NCBI RefSeq assembly: GCF_027923705.1 | Contig: NZ_AP026442.1 | Location: 930,001 to 994,000, forward strand | Reading direction: 5' to 3' | Length of the DNA stretch: 64,000 nt | Source: Cellulomonas sp. NTE-D12 | GTDB lineage: Bacteria > Actinomycetota > Actinomycetes > Actinomycetales > Cellulomonadaceae | Shown here: one piece after another, positions 16,645 to 25,072 of the stretch | Numbering within the stretch: the stretch's first letter is position 1 | How the letters are laid out: each line of letters opens with the position of its first letter | Made by a program: the position numbers and the translations under genes | Notes under the pieces: generated by a model | Databases searched by the model: none | The model's input: only the letters and a program-made list of their open reading frames with translations | Told to the model about the DNA's origin: nothing

Positions 16645-17382
16645 ATGCCGTCCGCCCGTCGTCCTGCCGCGCCCGGCGCGCGCTCGGCGGGCACACCCCG
16701 GGTGGCCGAGCGCGCGGCGTCGGGCGTCACGCCGCGCACCACCCCACCACGGACGGGAGCCCCGCCGCGGACCACCGCGCCGCGCACCAGCCCGCCGCGC
16801 GCGTCCCGTCGTCCGGCTGCGGCCCGGGCGTCGACCCGGCCGTCGTCCATCACCCCGCCTCGCGGCACCCCGCGTGCCGAGGTGGTCCAGCAGCGGCTCC
16901 CGCGGATGCTGACGGTGCGCGCCATGGTGCTGGGCCTGGTGCTGCTGCTCGCGTTCGTGCTCGTGTACCCGACGCTGCACTCCTACCTGGAGCAGCAGAC
17001 GCAGCTGGCGCAGCTGCGCGCCCAGGTGGCGGCGGCGCAGCAGCACAACTCCGACCTGCAGGCGGACCTCAAGCGCTGGGACGACCCGGCGTACGTCAAA
17101 GCGCAGGCGCGGGAACGGCTCAACTTCGTGATGCCGGGCGAGACGGCCTTCCGGGTGGTGGACCCGCAGACCGTGCCGGACACGGCGCCGAACGCGCCGA
17201 AGACGGGTGCGAGCGACGGGTCCGGCGCGGTCGGCTCCACGCAGCCGTGGTACCTGGACGTGTGGCAGTCGGTCCGGGCGGCGGGTGCGGCCGCGGCGCC
17301 GACGACCAAGGCGACGTCGGGAGCGACCTCCGCGCCGACCGGTTCGCCCACCGCGGCGCCCACGGGCGCAGCGAAGCCCTGA
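16645..17382 (+). CDS. Septum formation initiator (FtsB/DivIC) family protein
   Basis: Bitopic division protein expected to join the FtsQ-FtsL complex at the septum. The 245 residues begin with ~85 residues of Arg/Pro/Ala/Thr-rich disordered cytoplasmic tail. One membrane helix follows (LTVRAMVLGLVLLLAFVLVY), then a periplasmic coiled coil (EQQTQLAQLRAQVAAAQQHN) and the DivIC signature DDPAYVKAQARERLNFVMPGE. The C-terminus is an Ala/Pro/Thr tail. ATG 16645 was chosen because a -10-like box sits seven bases upstream and a longer frame from 16546 adds a non-conserved stretch. The eno-neighbouring position is typical. Confidence 0.88.
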   Translation: MPSARRPAAPGARSAGTPRVAERAASGVTPRTTPPRTGAPPRTTAPRTSPPRASRRPAAARASTRPSSITPPRGTPRAEVVQQRLPRMLTVRAMVLGLVLLLAFVLVYPTLHSYLEQQTQLAQLRAQVAAAQQHNSDLQADLKRWDDPAYVKAQARERLNFVMPGETAFRVVDPQTVPDTAPNAPKTGASDGSGAVGSTQPWYLDVWQSVRAAGAAAAPTTKATSGATSAPTGSPTAAPTGAAKP

Positions 17383-17473
17383 GACCTCGCCCGGTCCGAG
17401 CGGTGCGGAGCAGCCGGTAGCGCCCGACGGGTGCTCGGCCGACGGACGGCACGGCCGGCCGACCCTGGTCAGG

Positions 17474-17479
17474 GACAAT
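17474..17479 (+). promoter_or_regulatory. -10-like GACAAT upstream of the DUF501 gene
   Basis: GACAAT would start transcription near 17486, leaving a ~25-base leader before ATG 17511. This argues against using the upstream ATG at 17478. Confidence 0.3.
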
Positions 17480-17510
17480 GGAGGTCCCCTCGCGACAGGA
17501 CGCCTTCCCG

Positions 17511-18023
17511 ATGACCGAGCAGCACGTGCCGCCGTACCCCGCCGTCGACCCACGTGACCTCGCCGTGGTGACGGAGCAGCTGGGCCGGCCCGCCCGCGGC
17601 GTCGTGCGGATCGCCGCGCGCTGCGTCTGCGGGCGCCCGACGGTGGTGCAGACGGCGCCGCGGCTGGACGACGGCACCCCCTTCCCGACGACGTACTACC
17701 TGACCAACCCGCAGGCGGTCGCGGCGGTGAGCACGCTCGAGGCGACGGGTCTGATGAAGGAGCTGACGGCACGGCTCGCGGTCGACGAGGAGCTGGCGGC
17801 CGGGCATCGTCGGGCGCACGAGGCGTACCTCGCCGACCGGGAGGCGCTGGGCCACGTGCCCGAGATCGCGGGGATCTCCGCCGGGGGGATGCCGACGCGG
17901 GTGAAGTGCCTGCACGTGCTCGTCGGCCACGCGCTCGCCGCCGGTACCGGCGTGAACCCGGTCGGTGACGAGGTGCTCGCCCTGATCAGGGACACGTGGC
18001 GGCCCGACAGGTGCACGTGCTGA
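17511..18023 (+). CDS. DUF501 domain protein
   Basis: Protein of 170 residues belonging to the DUF501 family, which is widespread in actinobacteria between the FtsB/DivIC-like gene and ppx. No function is established. Visible landmarks are LGRPARGVVRIAARCVCGRPTVVQTAPRLDDG, FPTTYYLTNP, and the C-terminal SAGGMPTRVKCLHVLVGHALAAG with a closing CTC. The conserved Cys and His residues could bind metal, which is inference only. An upstream ATG at 17478 would add 11 residues. The ribosome site before 17511 is weak (AGGA at distance). Confidence 0.88.
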   Translation: MTEQHVPPYPAVDPRDLAVVTEQLGRPARGVVRIAARCVCGRPTVVQTAPRLDDGTPFPTTYYLTNPQAVAAVSTLEATGLMKELTARLAVDEELAAGHRRAHEAYLADREALGHVPEIAGISAGGMPTRVKCLHVLVGHALAAGTGVNPVGDEVLALIRDTWRPDRCTC

Positions 18024-18083
18024 GCCGCTGAGGGCAGGCCGGACGGCCCGGTCGGTGTCTGGGGTGGATGGCACGATGTGCCG

Positions 18084-19034
18084 GTGACACGCGTGGCAGC
18101 CATCGACTGCGGGACGAACACCATCCGGCTCCTGGTGGCCGACCTCGACATGGCGGCGGGCACGCTGACCGAGGTGGTCCGGCTGGCCGAGATCGTGCGG
18201 CTCGGCCAGGGCGTCGACCGGACCGGTGAGCTGGCGCCCGAGGCGCTCGCCCGGACGCTGGACATGACGGCGCGCTACGCCGCCACCTGCCGTGAGCACG
18301 GGGTCGAGGCGGTGCGGTTCGTCGCGACGTCGGCGACGCGGGACGCCCGCAACCGCGACGAGTTCGTCTCGGGGGTGCGCGGCGCGCTGGGCGTCGACCC
18401 CGAGGTGGTGACCGGCCACGAAGAGGCCGCCCTCTCGTTCCGTGGGGCGACAGGTGTGATCGCCGCGACGCATCCGGGCCCCTTCCTCGTCGTCGACCTC
18501 GGCGGCGGCTCGACGGAGCTGGTGCTCGGCAGCCGCGAGCCCGAGGCGGCGGTCTCGATGGACATCGGGTCCGTGCGGCTGACCGAGCGGCACCTGCGGT
18601 CCGACCCGCCCACCGCCGAGGAGATCGCCGCGGCACGCGCCGACGTGTCCGCGGCGCTGGACGAGGCGGAGAAGACGGTGCCCCTGGGCCGGGCCGTCAC
18701 GCTGGTGGGTCTGGCGGGGTCGGTGACGTCGGTGACGGCGCACACGCTCGGCCTGCCGCGGTACGACCGGACCGCCATCGACGGGGCGGTGCTGGACGTC
18801 CGCACCGTCGAGGCGGCCTGCGACGACCTGCTGCACCGCAGCCGCGCGGAGCGCAGCGCGCTCGGCTTCATGCACCCGGGACGGGTCGACGTGATCGGCG
18901 CCGGGGCCCTCATCTGGTCCGAGGTGATCGCCCGGGTGCAGGCGGAGGTGGCTCGCAACGGCCGCCAGCTCACCGAGGTGGTCACCAGCGAGCACGACAT
19001 CCTCGACGGCATCGCCTGGAGCATCGCCGGCTGA
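18084..19034 (+). CDS. ppx: Exopolyphosphatase/GppA-type phosphatase
   Basis: ASKHA-fold phosphatase acting on polyphosphate and/or pppGpp, 316 residues. N-terminal AAIDCGTNTIRLLVAD is the phosphate-1 motif. FVATSATRDARNRDEF and VDLGGGSTELVLG (phosphate-2) follow, and LVGLAGSVTSVTAHTLGL and DVIGAGALIWSEV complete the family. It is the short Ppx1-like form without the C-terminal HD domain of E. coli Ppx. GTG 18084 is chosen since a CACGAT box ends six bases upstream; GTG 18078 is an alternative. Whether polyphosphate or pppGpp is the main substrate cannot be told from sequence. Confidence 0.92.
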   Translation: MTRVAAIDCGTNTIRLLVADLDMAAGTLTEVVRLAEIVRLGQGVDRTGELAPEALARTLDMTARYAATCREHGVEAVRFVATSATRDARNRDEFVSGVRGALGVDPEVVTGHEEAALSFRGATGVIAATHPGPFLVVDLGGGSTELVLGSREPEAAVSMDIGSVRLTERHLRSDPPTAEEIAAARADVSAALDEAEKTVPLGRAVTLVGLAGSVTSVTAHTLGLPRYDRTAIDGAVLDVRTVEAACDDLLHRSRAERSALGFMHPGRVDVIGAGALIWSEVIARVQAEVARNGRQLTEVVTSEHDILDGIAWSIAG

Positions 19035-19083
19035 CGGCGTCGTGCCCCGCAGGGGAGGCCGCGTCCGTTCGCCACGTTGTGCC

Positions 19084-19089
19084 TAGGCT
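19084..19089 (+). promoter_or_regulatory. -10 box TAGGCT upstream of the CNNM/CBS gene
   Basis: TAGGCT is a textbook actinobacterial -10; predicted start near 19096 leaves a leader of about 21 bases before GTG 19117. Confidence 0.5.
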
Positions 19090-19116
19090 GGAGCTTCACC
19101 GACCCCGGGATGAGAC

Positions 19117-20508
19117 GTGACCACCGAGATCTGGACAGACATCGCCCTGGTCCTCCTGTTCATCGGCATCGGAGGGCTGTTCTCCGGCACGGAGCTCGCG
19201 CTGGTGTCCCTGCGCGAGAGCCAGCTGGTGCAGCTGGACAAGCAGGGCGGCCGCGGCGCCCGCGTCGCACGGGTGGCGCGCAACCCCAACCGGTTCCTCG
19301 CGGCGGTGCAGATCGGCGTCACGGTGGCCGGCTTCTTCTCGGCGGCGTTCGGCGCGTCGACGCTGGCGCCGCACGTCTCGCCTGTGCTGGTTCGCTGGGG
19401 GCTGTCCCAGGGTGCCGCGGACACGGTGGGGCTGATCGCGCTGACCCTGGTGATCGCGTACCTGTCCCTGGTGCTCGGCGAGCTGGTGCCGAAGCGGCTG
19501 GCGATGCAGCGGCCGGCGAAGGTCGCCACCGCGGTGGGCTCGGCGGTCGACCGCCTCGCGTGGGTGATGACACCGGTGATCTGGCTGCTGTCCGTGTCCA
19601 CCAACGGTGTGGTGCGACTGCTCGGCCAGGACCCGAGGGCCAAGGGCGAGGCGGTGACGGACGAGGAGCTGCGCGACCTCGTCGCCACGCACCCGGACCT
19701 GCCCGAGGACGAGCGCCGGCTGATCGACGACGTGTTCGACGCGGGTGACCGGCTGCTGGTCGAGGCGATGCGTCCGCGCGGCGAGGTGCGGTTCCTGTCC
19801 GCCGCGCAGTCGGCCGTCGACGCGGCGGCGGAGGTGCGGCAGCTGCCCTACTCCCGCTACCCGGTCACGGGGACCGACTTCGACGACGTGGTCGGCTTCG
19901 TGCACGTGCGGGACCTGCTCGCGGCCGTGGCGGACCTCGCGGTGGACCTGGGCGACGGGGTGCGTGACGAGCCGGAGGCCACCGTCGGCGACGTCGCCCG
20001 GCCCATCCCGTCGCTGCCCGGCACCAACAAGGTGCTGCCGACCCTGTCCAGCATGCGTCGGACGGGTACCCACATCGCCCTGGTCGTGGACGAGTACGGC
20101 GGCACGGACGGCATCGTCACCCTGGAGGACCTGCTCGAGGAGCTGGTCGGCGACATCGTCGACGAGCACGACGTGAAGCCGGAGACGAGCGGCACGGGGT
20201 CCGACGTGGACGCGCGGCTGACCCTCGAGGAGTTCGCCGACCGGACCGGCGTGCTGCTGCACGACGGTCCGTACGAGACGGTCGCGGGCTACGTGCTGTC
20301 GCGGCTCGGCCGCATGGCGGCGATCGGCGACCGCGTGCCGGTGGAGACGGTGCGCTCGGGGCTGACCAACGCCACGCTGCAGGTCACCGCGGTGGACGGG
20401 CACCGCGTGGCGGCCGTGCGGCTCGACCCGGAGGGTGATCCCACCGTGCTGCAGGGCCGGGTGTCGGGCTCCGCCGCCGACCGCGACCAGCCGCCGGCGA
20501 CCGACTGA
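19117..20508 (+). CDS. CNNM/CorC-type membrane protein (hemolysin family) with CBS domains
   Basis: Membrane protein of 463 residues in the CNNM/YtfL family, implicated in Mg2+ efflux or Mg/Co homeostasis. Order: DUF21 membrane domain (residues ~1-190) with four hydrophobic segments and GELVPKRLAMQRP, then two CBS motifs (~215-350; PRGEVRFLSA, VVDEYGGTDGIVTLEDLLEELVGDIVDEHD), then a C-terminal CorC_HlyC domain (RLTLEEFADRTGV... GYVLSRLGRMAAIGD). GTG start. It ends four bases before the stop of the convergent LysR gene. Despite the family name there is no evidence of haemolysis. Confidence 0.93.
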   Translation: MTTEIWTDIALVLLFIGIGGLFSGTELALVSLRESQLVQLDKQGGRGARVARVARNPNRFLAAVQIGVTVAGFFSAAFGASTLAPHVSPVLVRWGLSQGAADTVGLIALTLVIAYLSLVLGELVPKRLAMQRPAKVATAVGSAVDRLAWVMTPVIWLLSVSTNGVVRLLGQDPRAKGEAVTDEELRDLVATHPDLPEDERRLIDDVFDAGDRLLVEAMRPRGEVRFLSAAQSAVDAAAEVRQLPYSRYPVTGTDFDDVVGFVHVRDLLAAVADLAVDLGDGVRDEPEATVGDVARPIPSLPGTNKVLPTLSSMRRTGTHIALVVDEYGGTDGIVTLEDLLEELVGDIVDEHDVKPETSGTGSDVDARLTLEEFADRTGVLLHDGPYETVAGYVLSRLGRMAAIGDRVPVETVRSGLTNATLQVTAVDGHRVAAVRLDPEGDPTVLQGRVSGSAADRDQPPATD

Positions 20509-20512
20509 CCCG

Positions 20513-21424
20513 CTAGGCCGTCACGGCCGCGTCGACGGCCTCGGTCAGCCGGCGTGCGATGTCCTGGACCACGCCGAGGGTGTTGATCACCGAGGTGCGC
20601 AGGGCGCGTTCCGGTCGCACCAGGGCGTCCACGCGCCGGGCGACGTGCAGGTCGCGCAGCGGACGGAGCACAACGCCGGGCCGGACCGGTGCGGTGTAGC
20701 GGGGCATCAGCGCGATGCCGCCTCCGGCTGCGACGACGGCGGCCGCGACGGTGAAGTCGTTGATCCGGTGGCGGAGCTGCGCCGGCCGGCCCGCGGCGGC
20801 GGCGATCGCCTCGAGGGACCCGAGCAGCGGGTAGCCGCTCTGCACGGCGATCCACGGCTCGCCGCCGACGTCCGCCACCGACAGGTCGGCTCGGCCGGCG
20901 AGCGGATGTCCCACCGGGAGGGCGACGTCGAGGGGCTCGTGCAGCAGCGGGGTCACCGACGTACCGGCCGGCCACGGTGGGCCGTGGTCGGGCCGGTGCG
21001 CGATGACGATGTCGTGGTCCGCGGTGAGAGCGGAGAAACGGGCCTGCTCCACGTCCTGGTCGGCGAGCTCGAGGACGGCGTCCCCGCCGGCCTGGAGCAG
21101 TCGCGGGAACAAGGTGGCGGCAGCGCTGTGGAAGGCCGCGACCCGCACGGTGCCGCAGGGGTCGGTCAGGTGCCCGTCGACGGCGCGCTCGGCGCGGGCC
21201 AGGGCGGTGGCCACGTCGGCCGCAGCGGTCGCGAGGGCGTGGCCCGCGTCCGTCAGGACGAGCGTGCGCCCCCGCCGTTCGGTCAACGGAACGGGCGTGC
21301 TGCGCTGCAGCGCGGCCAGCTGCTGGGACACGGCCGACGGGGTGACGAACAGCGCTGCGGCGACCGCCGTCACGCTGCCGCGGTCGCCGAGCTCCCGGAG
21401 TACGGCCAGCTGTCGCGGGTCCAT
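20513..21424 (-). CDS. LysR-family transcriptional regulator
   Basis: LysR activator/repressor of 303 residues. HTH at residues 5-60 (LAVLRELGDRGSVTAVAAAL, TPSAVSQQLAALQ), then a periplasmic-binding-like effector domain with RVAAFHSAAATLFPRLL. ATG 21424 is six bases after TAGGAT on the same strand, so translation is probably leaderless. It diverges from an EamA transporter over 71 bases; the two probably form a regulator-exporter pair. Ligand unknown. Confidence 0.92.
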   Translation of the reverse strand: MDPRQLAVLRELGDRGSVTAVAAALFVTPSAVSQQLAALQRSTPVPLTERRGRTLVLTDAGHALATAAADVATALARAERAVDGHLTDPCGTVRVAAFHSAAATLFPRLLQAGGDAVLELADQDVEQARFSALTADHDIVIAHRPDHGPPWPAGTSVTPLLHEPLDVALPVGHPLAGRADLSVADVGGEPWIAVQSGYPLLGSLEAIAAAAGRPAQLRHRINDFTVAAAVVAAGGGIALMPRYTAPVRPGVVLRPLRDLHVARRVDALVRPERALRTSVINTLGVVQDIARRLTEAVDAAVTA

Positions 21425-21430
21425 GAAGTG

Positions 21431-21460
21431 ATCCTAAAAGAACGCTCGAGAAACACGTCA
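21431..21460 (-). promoter_or_regulatory. Promoter of the lysR gene (leaderless)
   Basis: Read on the minus strand, ATGACG at 21460-21455 and TAGGAT at 21436-21431 are 18 bases apart, and the ATG follows six bases after the -10. The same 71-base gap must also hold the eamA promoter, so LysR binding here would touch both. Confidence 0.5.
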
Positions 21461-21495
21461 TTGATCTTCACGGTGGGCGCTTGCAAGGTCGGCCC

Positions 21496-22491
21496 GTGCT
21501 CACCACTCGGTCCCGCTCCGCCGTCGACGCGGTGCTCCTCGGCGTCGCGCTCGCCTGGGGCAGCAGCTATCTGGTCGCGAAGGAGCTGACCACGGTCGCC
21601 CCGGTGCTCGTCGTCCTGACGCTGCGCTACGTGATCTCGGCCGTCGCGCTCGGGGCGGTGTGCCTGGTGCGACGGGTGCCGTCCCCGCGGGGCCGGCAGC
21701 TGCGCGTCGGTGTGCTGCTGGGCTGTACCCAGGCGGCGGTGCTCACCCTGGAGACGTTCGGCGTCGCGGCGACGTCGGCGACCAACGCCGGCCTGATCAT
21801 CAGCCTGACCATCGTCTTCACCCCGTTCCTCGAGAGCCTCTGGTCGCGCGCCTGGCTGCCTCTGCCGTTCTTCGTCGCCGCGGTCCTCGCCGTGCTGGGC
21901 GTGGCGCTGCTGGTGTCCGGTCACGGCTTCCGGGCTCCGACGGTGGGCGACGTGCTGATGCTCGCCGCCGCGGCGGTCCGCGCCGTGCACGTCACCCTGA
22001 TCGGTCGGCTCACCAGCGGCCGGCCGCACAGCTCGCTGTCGCTCACCACGGTGCAGGCGGTGGTGGGCACCGTGCTGCTCGGCGCTGCCGCCGGTGACCG
22101 GCTCGCCTCGACCGTGCCGCACCTGTCGTTCGTCGGCTGGAGCCGGTTGGCCTACCTCGCGCTGGCCTGCAGCGTGTTCGCCTTCCTCGCCCAGACGTGG
22201 GCCATCCGGCGCACGTCGGCCAGCCGGGCCAGCCTGCTGCTGGGGACCGAACCGGTCTGGGCCGTCGCGGTCGGCGTCAGTCTCGGCGGCGAGCCGTTGA
22301 CGGCTCTCGGCGTCGTCGGGGCGGCCCTGGTCATCGCGTCCACCTCCTGGGGCCAGCAGGTCGAACGTCGTCATCGGCTCGCCGTCGGGACGCCGGCCCC
22401 ACCCTCGTGCTCGCCGGCGACGGTTGACCGCGCTGCCCGCGAGCGGGATGCCGGCCGTCTCTGGGCGCCCCCTGTGCGGAGGATCACGTGA
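21496..22491 (+). CDS. EamA/DMT-family transporter
   Basis: Drug/metabolite-transporter superfamily exporter of about 331 residues with ten hydrophobic segments in two EamA repeats. The first starts at AVLLGVALAWGSSYLVAKEL and the second at VGDVLMLAAAAVRAVHVTLIG, ending with TEPVWAVAVGVSLGGEPLTALGVVGAALV. The last ~40 residues are hydrophilic. GTG 21496 is preferred over the TTG at 21481 because most family members start close to this helix. Divergent from lysR, its likely regulator. Substrate, perhaps an amino acid or metabolite, is unknown. Confidence 0.88.
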   Translation: MLTTRSRSAVDAVLLGVALAWGSSYLVAKELTTVAPVLVVLTLRYVISAVALGAVCLVRRVPSPRGRQLRVGVLLGCTQAAVLTLETFGVAATSATNAGLIISLTIVFTPFLESLWSRAWLPLPFFVAAVLAVLGVALLVSGHGFRAPTVGDVLMLAAAAVRAVHVTLIGRLTSGRPHSSLSLTTVQAVVGTVLLGAAAGDRLASTVPHLSFVGWSRLAYLALACSVFAFLAQTWAIRRTSASRASLLLGTEPVWAVAVGVSLGGEPLTALGVVGAALVIASTSWGQQVERRHRLAVGTPAPPSCSPATVDRAARERDAGRLWAPPVRRIT

Positions 22492-22522
22492 CACCGCCAC
22501 GGCGGGGACGAAAGTCCCGGTT

Positions 22523-22528
22523 TACGGT
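22523..22528 (+). promoter_or_regulatory. -10 box TACGGT of ndh (leaderless)
   Basis: TACGGT ends six bases before ATG 22535, so transcription should start at or next to the start codon. A GGGAC-GAAA-GTCCC mini-hairpin at 22505-22518 lies upstream. Confidence 0.55.
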
Positions 22529-22534
22529 TGAGAC

Positions 22535-23977
22535 ATGTCCGATCCCGCTGCCGTCCAGGGTTCCGCGCCGGTCCCGTCGGAGGCGCCCGTGCGTCCGGCC
22601 AAGCCGCGCAAGTCGCCTCGGGTGCTCATCCTCGGGGGCGGCACGGTGGGGCTGTACACCGCCCGCCGGCTCCGCCGCCGACTCGGCAAGCGGGACGCGG
22701 CGATCGTCGTCGTCGACCCGCGGTCCTACATGACGTACGCGCCGTTCCTGCCGGAGACGGCGGCCGGGTCGATCGACCCCCGCAACGTGGTGGCCCCGCA
22801 CCGCCGAGCGCTCAAGGGTGTCGACGTGCTGCAGGGCAAGGTGACGCAGATCGAGCACGCCGGCCGGCGGGTGCAGATCACGCCCGAGGAGGGCGACCCG
22901 TACTGGGTGCAGTACGACCACCTGGTGGTCGGGCTCGGCTCGGTGGCGCGGACGCTGCCGATCCCCGGCCTGGCGGAGGAGGGCATCGGCTTCAAGACGG
23001 TCGAAGAGGCCATCGCGCTGCGCAACCACGTGCTCGACCGGATCGACCTGGCGGCCAGCACCTGGGACCCGGAGCTGCGTCGGCGGATGCTGACGTTCGT
23101 CTTCGTCGGCGGTGGCTTTGCGGGTATCGAGGCGCTCGCGGAGGTCGAGGACCTCGCGCGCTACACGATCCGGCACTACAAGCAGGTGGAGGAGGACGAG
23201 CTGCGGTTCGTCCTGGTCGAGGGCTCGCCGCGGATCCTCCCCGAGGTCAGCGAGGAGCTCGGCGGCTACACCCTCGAGCAGCTGCGCAAGCGGCGCATCG
23301 AGATCTACCTGTCCACGTTCCTCAACTCCTGCGTCGACGGGCACATCGTGCTGTCCGACGGCACCGAGTTCGACACCGAGACCGTCGTGTGGACGGCGGG
23401 CGTCAAGGCGAACCCCGTGCTGGCCGACTCCGACCTGCCGCTGGACAAGACCGGCCGCGTGATCACCAACGCGTACCTGCAGGTGACGACGGCCGACGGC
23501 GACGTCGTCCCCGACGCGTACGCCGCAGGGGACTGCGCGGCGGTCCCGGACCTGGTCAACCCGGGCAAGACGTGCCCGCCGAACGCCCAGCACGCGCTGC
23601 GCCAGGGCAACCACCTGGGCGACAACCTGGCGCGCATCCTCAGCTCGGCGCCGCCGACGGAGTACAAGCACAAGAACATCGGCGCCGTCGCCTCGCTGGG
23701 CATGTACAAGGGCGTCGCGCAGATGTTCGGTCGCATCAAGGTGCGCGGCTTCCTGGCCTGGGTGCTGCACCGCACGTACCACGTCTTCGCCATGCCGACG
23801 GTGAACCGCAAGCTGCGCATCATGATGGGCTGGACGTCGTCGCTGCTGCTGCGCCGCGAGGTCGTCTCGCTCGGCGCCCTGCAGGACCCCCGCGCCGAGT
23901 TCCGCGCCGCGGCGGTGCGGCCCAAGCCGAAGCCCGCCGCGGAGCAGGCCGACCCGTCGGTGGCCGGGGCGCGCTGA
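22535..23977 (+). CDS. ndh: Type II NADH dehydrogenase (NDH-2)
   Basis: Non-proton-pumping NADH:quinone oxidoreductase of 480 residues, peripheral on the membrane. After ~25 Pro/Ala-rich residues comes VLILGGGTVGLYTARRLRRR (FAD Rossmann), LVVGLGSVARTLPIPGL, then the NADH Rossmann FVFVGGGFAGIEALAEVEDLA. TVVWTAGVKANP, AYAAGDCAAVPDL and CPPNAQHALRQGNHLGDN are NDH-2 signatures. The C-terminal stretch KVRGFLAWVLHRTYHVFAMP is the amphipathic membrane-binding part. It feeds electrons to menaquinone. A tRNA gene follows 41 bases downstream. Confidence 0.94.
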   Translation: MSDPAAVQGSAPVPSEAPVRPAKPRKSPRVLILGGGTVGLYTARRLRRRLGKRDAAIVVVDPRSYMTYAPFLPETAAGSIDPRNVVAPHRRALKGVDVLQGKVTQIEHAGRRVQITPEEGDPYWVQYDHLVVGLGSVARTLPIPGLAEEGIGFKTVEEAIALRNHVLDRIDLAASTWDPELRRRMLTFVFVGGGFAGIEALAEVEDLARYTIRHYKQVEEDELRFVLVEGSPRILPEVSEELGGYTLEQLRKRRIEIYLSTFLNSCVDGHIVLSDGTEFDTETVVWTAGVKANPVLADSDLPLDKTGRVITNAYLQVTTADGDVVPDAYAAGDCAAVPDLVNPGKTCPPNAQHALRQGNHLGDNLARILSSAPPTEYKHKNIGAVASLGMYKGVAQMFGRIKVRGFLAWVLHRTYHVFAMPTVNRKLRIMMGWTSSLLLRREVVSLGALQDPRAEFRAAAVRPKPKPAAEQADPSVAGAR

Positions 23978-24018
23978 GCGGCCCGACGCGCAGCGCCGGC
24001 TGGCACGATGGGGCTCGC

Positions 24019-24095
24019 GCCCCCGTAGCCCAACCGGCAGAGGCGGCCGGCTTAAACCCGGCTCAGTCCGGGTTCGAGTCCCGGCGGGGGCACCA
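24019..24095 (+). tRNA. tRNA with anticodon UAA (Leu codon UUA), short variable arm, CCA encoded
   Basis: The cloverleaf folds cleanly. Acceptor stem is 24019-24025 with 24085-24091. D-stem GCC/GGC (24028-24030 with 24042-24044) has a loop containing GG. The anticodon stem is 24046-24050 with 24058-24062. Anticodon loop CTTAAAC places U33 before anticodon TAA at 24053-24055. Variable region 24063-24067 is only five bases. T-stem CCGGG/CCCGG with TTCGAGT. Discriminator A24092, then encoded CCA. UAA should specify leucine, yet bacterial tRNA-Leu are class II with a long variable arm. The isotype call therefore rests on the anticodon alone. Confidence 0.8.
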
Positions 24096-24179
24096 GGGCA
24101 CGGCGCCGCCGTGCGGCACCAGGCGCCCTGCGGCCGCCCGCGGCGCTCGTTTGTCGGACCTCGGTGGGACGGTCGTCGG

Positions 24180-24590
24180 ATGAGTCCCACGTTCGCCATG
24201 CTGGTCCTCGAGGTGCGCGACCTCCGGCGCTCGATCGAGTTCTACCGACTGCTCGGGCTCGACGTCCCCGACCCGCGGCCGGATCGTCCGGTGTCGATCT
24301 GCCGGCTCGGGCCGGGCGCCAAGCTGGTGCTGACCGAGCAGTTCGCCGCCCGCTACGACCCGGACTGGGTGCGGCCGGAGCGCGGCTACCAGCAGCTGGT
24401 GGAGTTCTACGCCGGTGACGACGTCGCGGTCGACGCGGAGTGGGCCCGGCTCACCGGCGCGGGGTACCACGGGCGCATGGCGCCGACCCAGACCGCGGGG
24501 CCCTACGCGGCGATGGTGGACGACCCGGACGGCAACGTCATCCTGCTGACGTCCGACGAGGCGGCCCGGCCGGACGGGGCGACGGTGTAG
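24180..24590 (+). CDS. VOC (glyoxalase/bleomycin-resistance fold) family protein
   Basis: Small cytosolic protein of 136 residues with a beta-alpha-beta-beta-beta VOC fold: MLVLEVRDLRRSIEFYRLLGL at the start and the closing strand block AAMVDDPDGNVILLTS. These families bind a divalent metal and range from glyoxalases to dioxygenases to antibiotic-binding proteins; the substrate cannot be predicted. ATG 24180 is the first methionine giving a VOC-like N-terminus. It lies between the tRNA and a convergent PLDc_N gene. Confidence 0.85.
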   Translation: MSPTFAMLVLEVRDLRRSIEFYRLLGLDVPDPRPDRPVSICRLGPGAKLVLTEQFAARYDPDWVRPERGYQQLVEFYAGDDVAVDAEWARLTGAGYHGRMAPTQTAGPYAAMVDDPDGNVILLTSDEAARPDGATV

Positions 24591-24604
24591 CGCTGCTGGC
24601 GGCC

Positions 24605-25024
24605 TCAGTGGTCCGCGGCGGGCGGCGGGGTGCCCTGGTCGTCGTCGTCCCGCTCAGCCAGACGGCGCTCGCGCTCGCGCAGCTGGTCCTCCCACGCGCG
24701 CAGCAGCTTCTCGTGCTCGGCGTTCGACTCGGCGATCCCGGCCAGGAACGCCGGGTCGTCGTCGGGTGCGACGGCGCGGGGGCGCTCGTACTCCGGGAAG
24801 CCGGCCGTGGCGGTCGACGGCCACGGGACGCGACGTGGACCCGGCCCGACCGGCCTGCCCGCCACGAGCCAGGCGACGCCGCCGACCAGCGGGAACAGCA
24901 GGATGAGGACGATCCAGCCGCCCTTGGGCAGGTTCCGGACCGCGCCCGGGTCGGCCTGGATGCAGTCGATCAGGCAGAAGACGAGCAGCGCCAGGTCCAG
25001 GGCGAAGGGCAGCACGCGCAGCAT
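24605..25024 (-). CDS. PLDc_N domain membrane protein
   Basis: Small membrane protein of 139 residues. Two hydrophobic helices (residues ~5-24 and ~36-56) flank a short loop with CIQADPGAVRNLPKGGWIV, the phospholipase-D-nuclease N-terminal pattern that in many bacteria occurs without any nuclease. The rest is a charged cytoplasmic tail with a probable coiled coil (EHEKLLRAWEDQLRERERRLAER). Function unknown. ATG 25024 immediately starts the first helix. Confidence 0.8.
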   Translation of the reverse strand: MLRVLPFALDLALLVFCLIDCIQADPGAVRNLPKGGWIVLILLFPLVGGVAWLVAGRPVGPGPRRVPWPSTATAGFPEYERPRAVAPDDDPAFLAGIAESNAEHEKLLRAWEDQLRERERRLAERDDDDQGTPPPAADH

Positions 25025-25072
25025 GGGCCGGACGGTAGCGGAGGACGACGCCGCGCGGGAGCGGTTCGGGCC

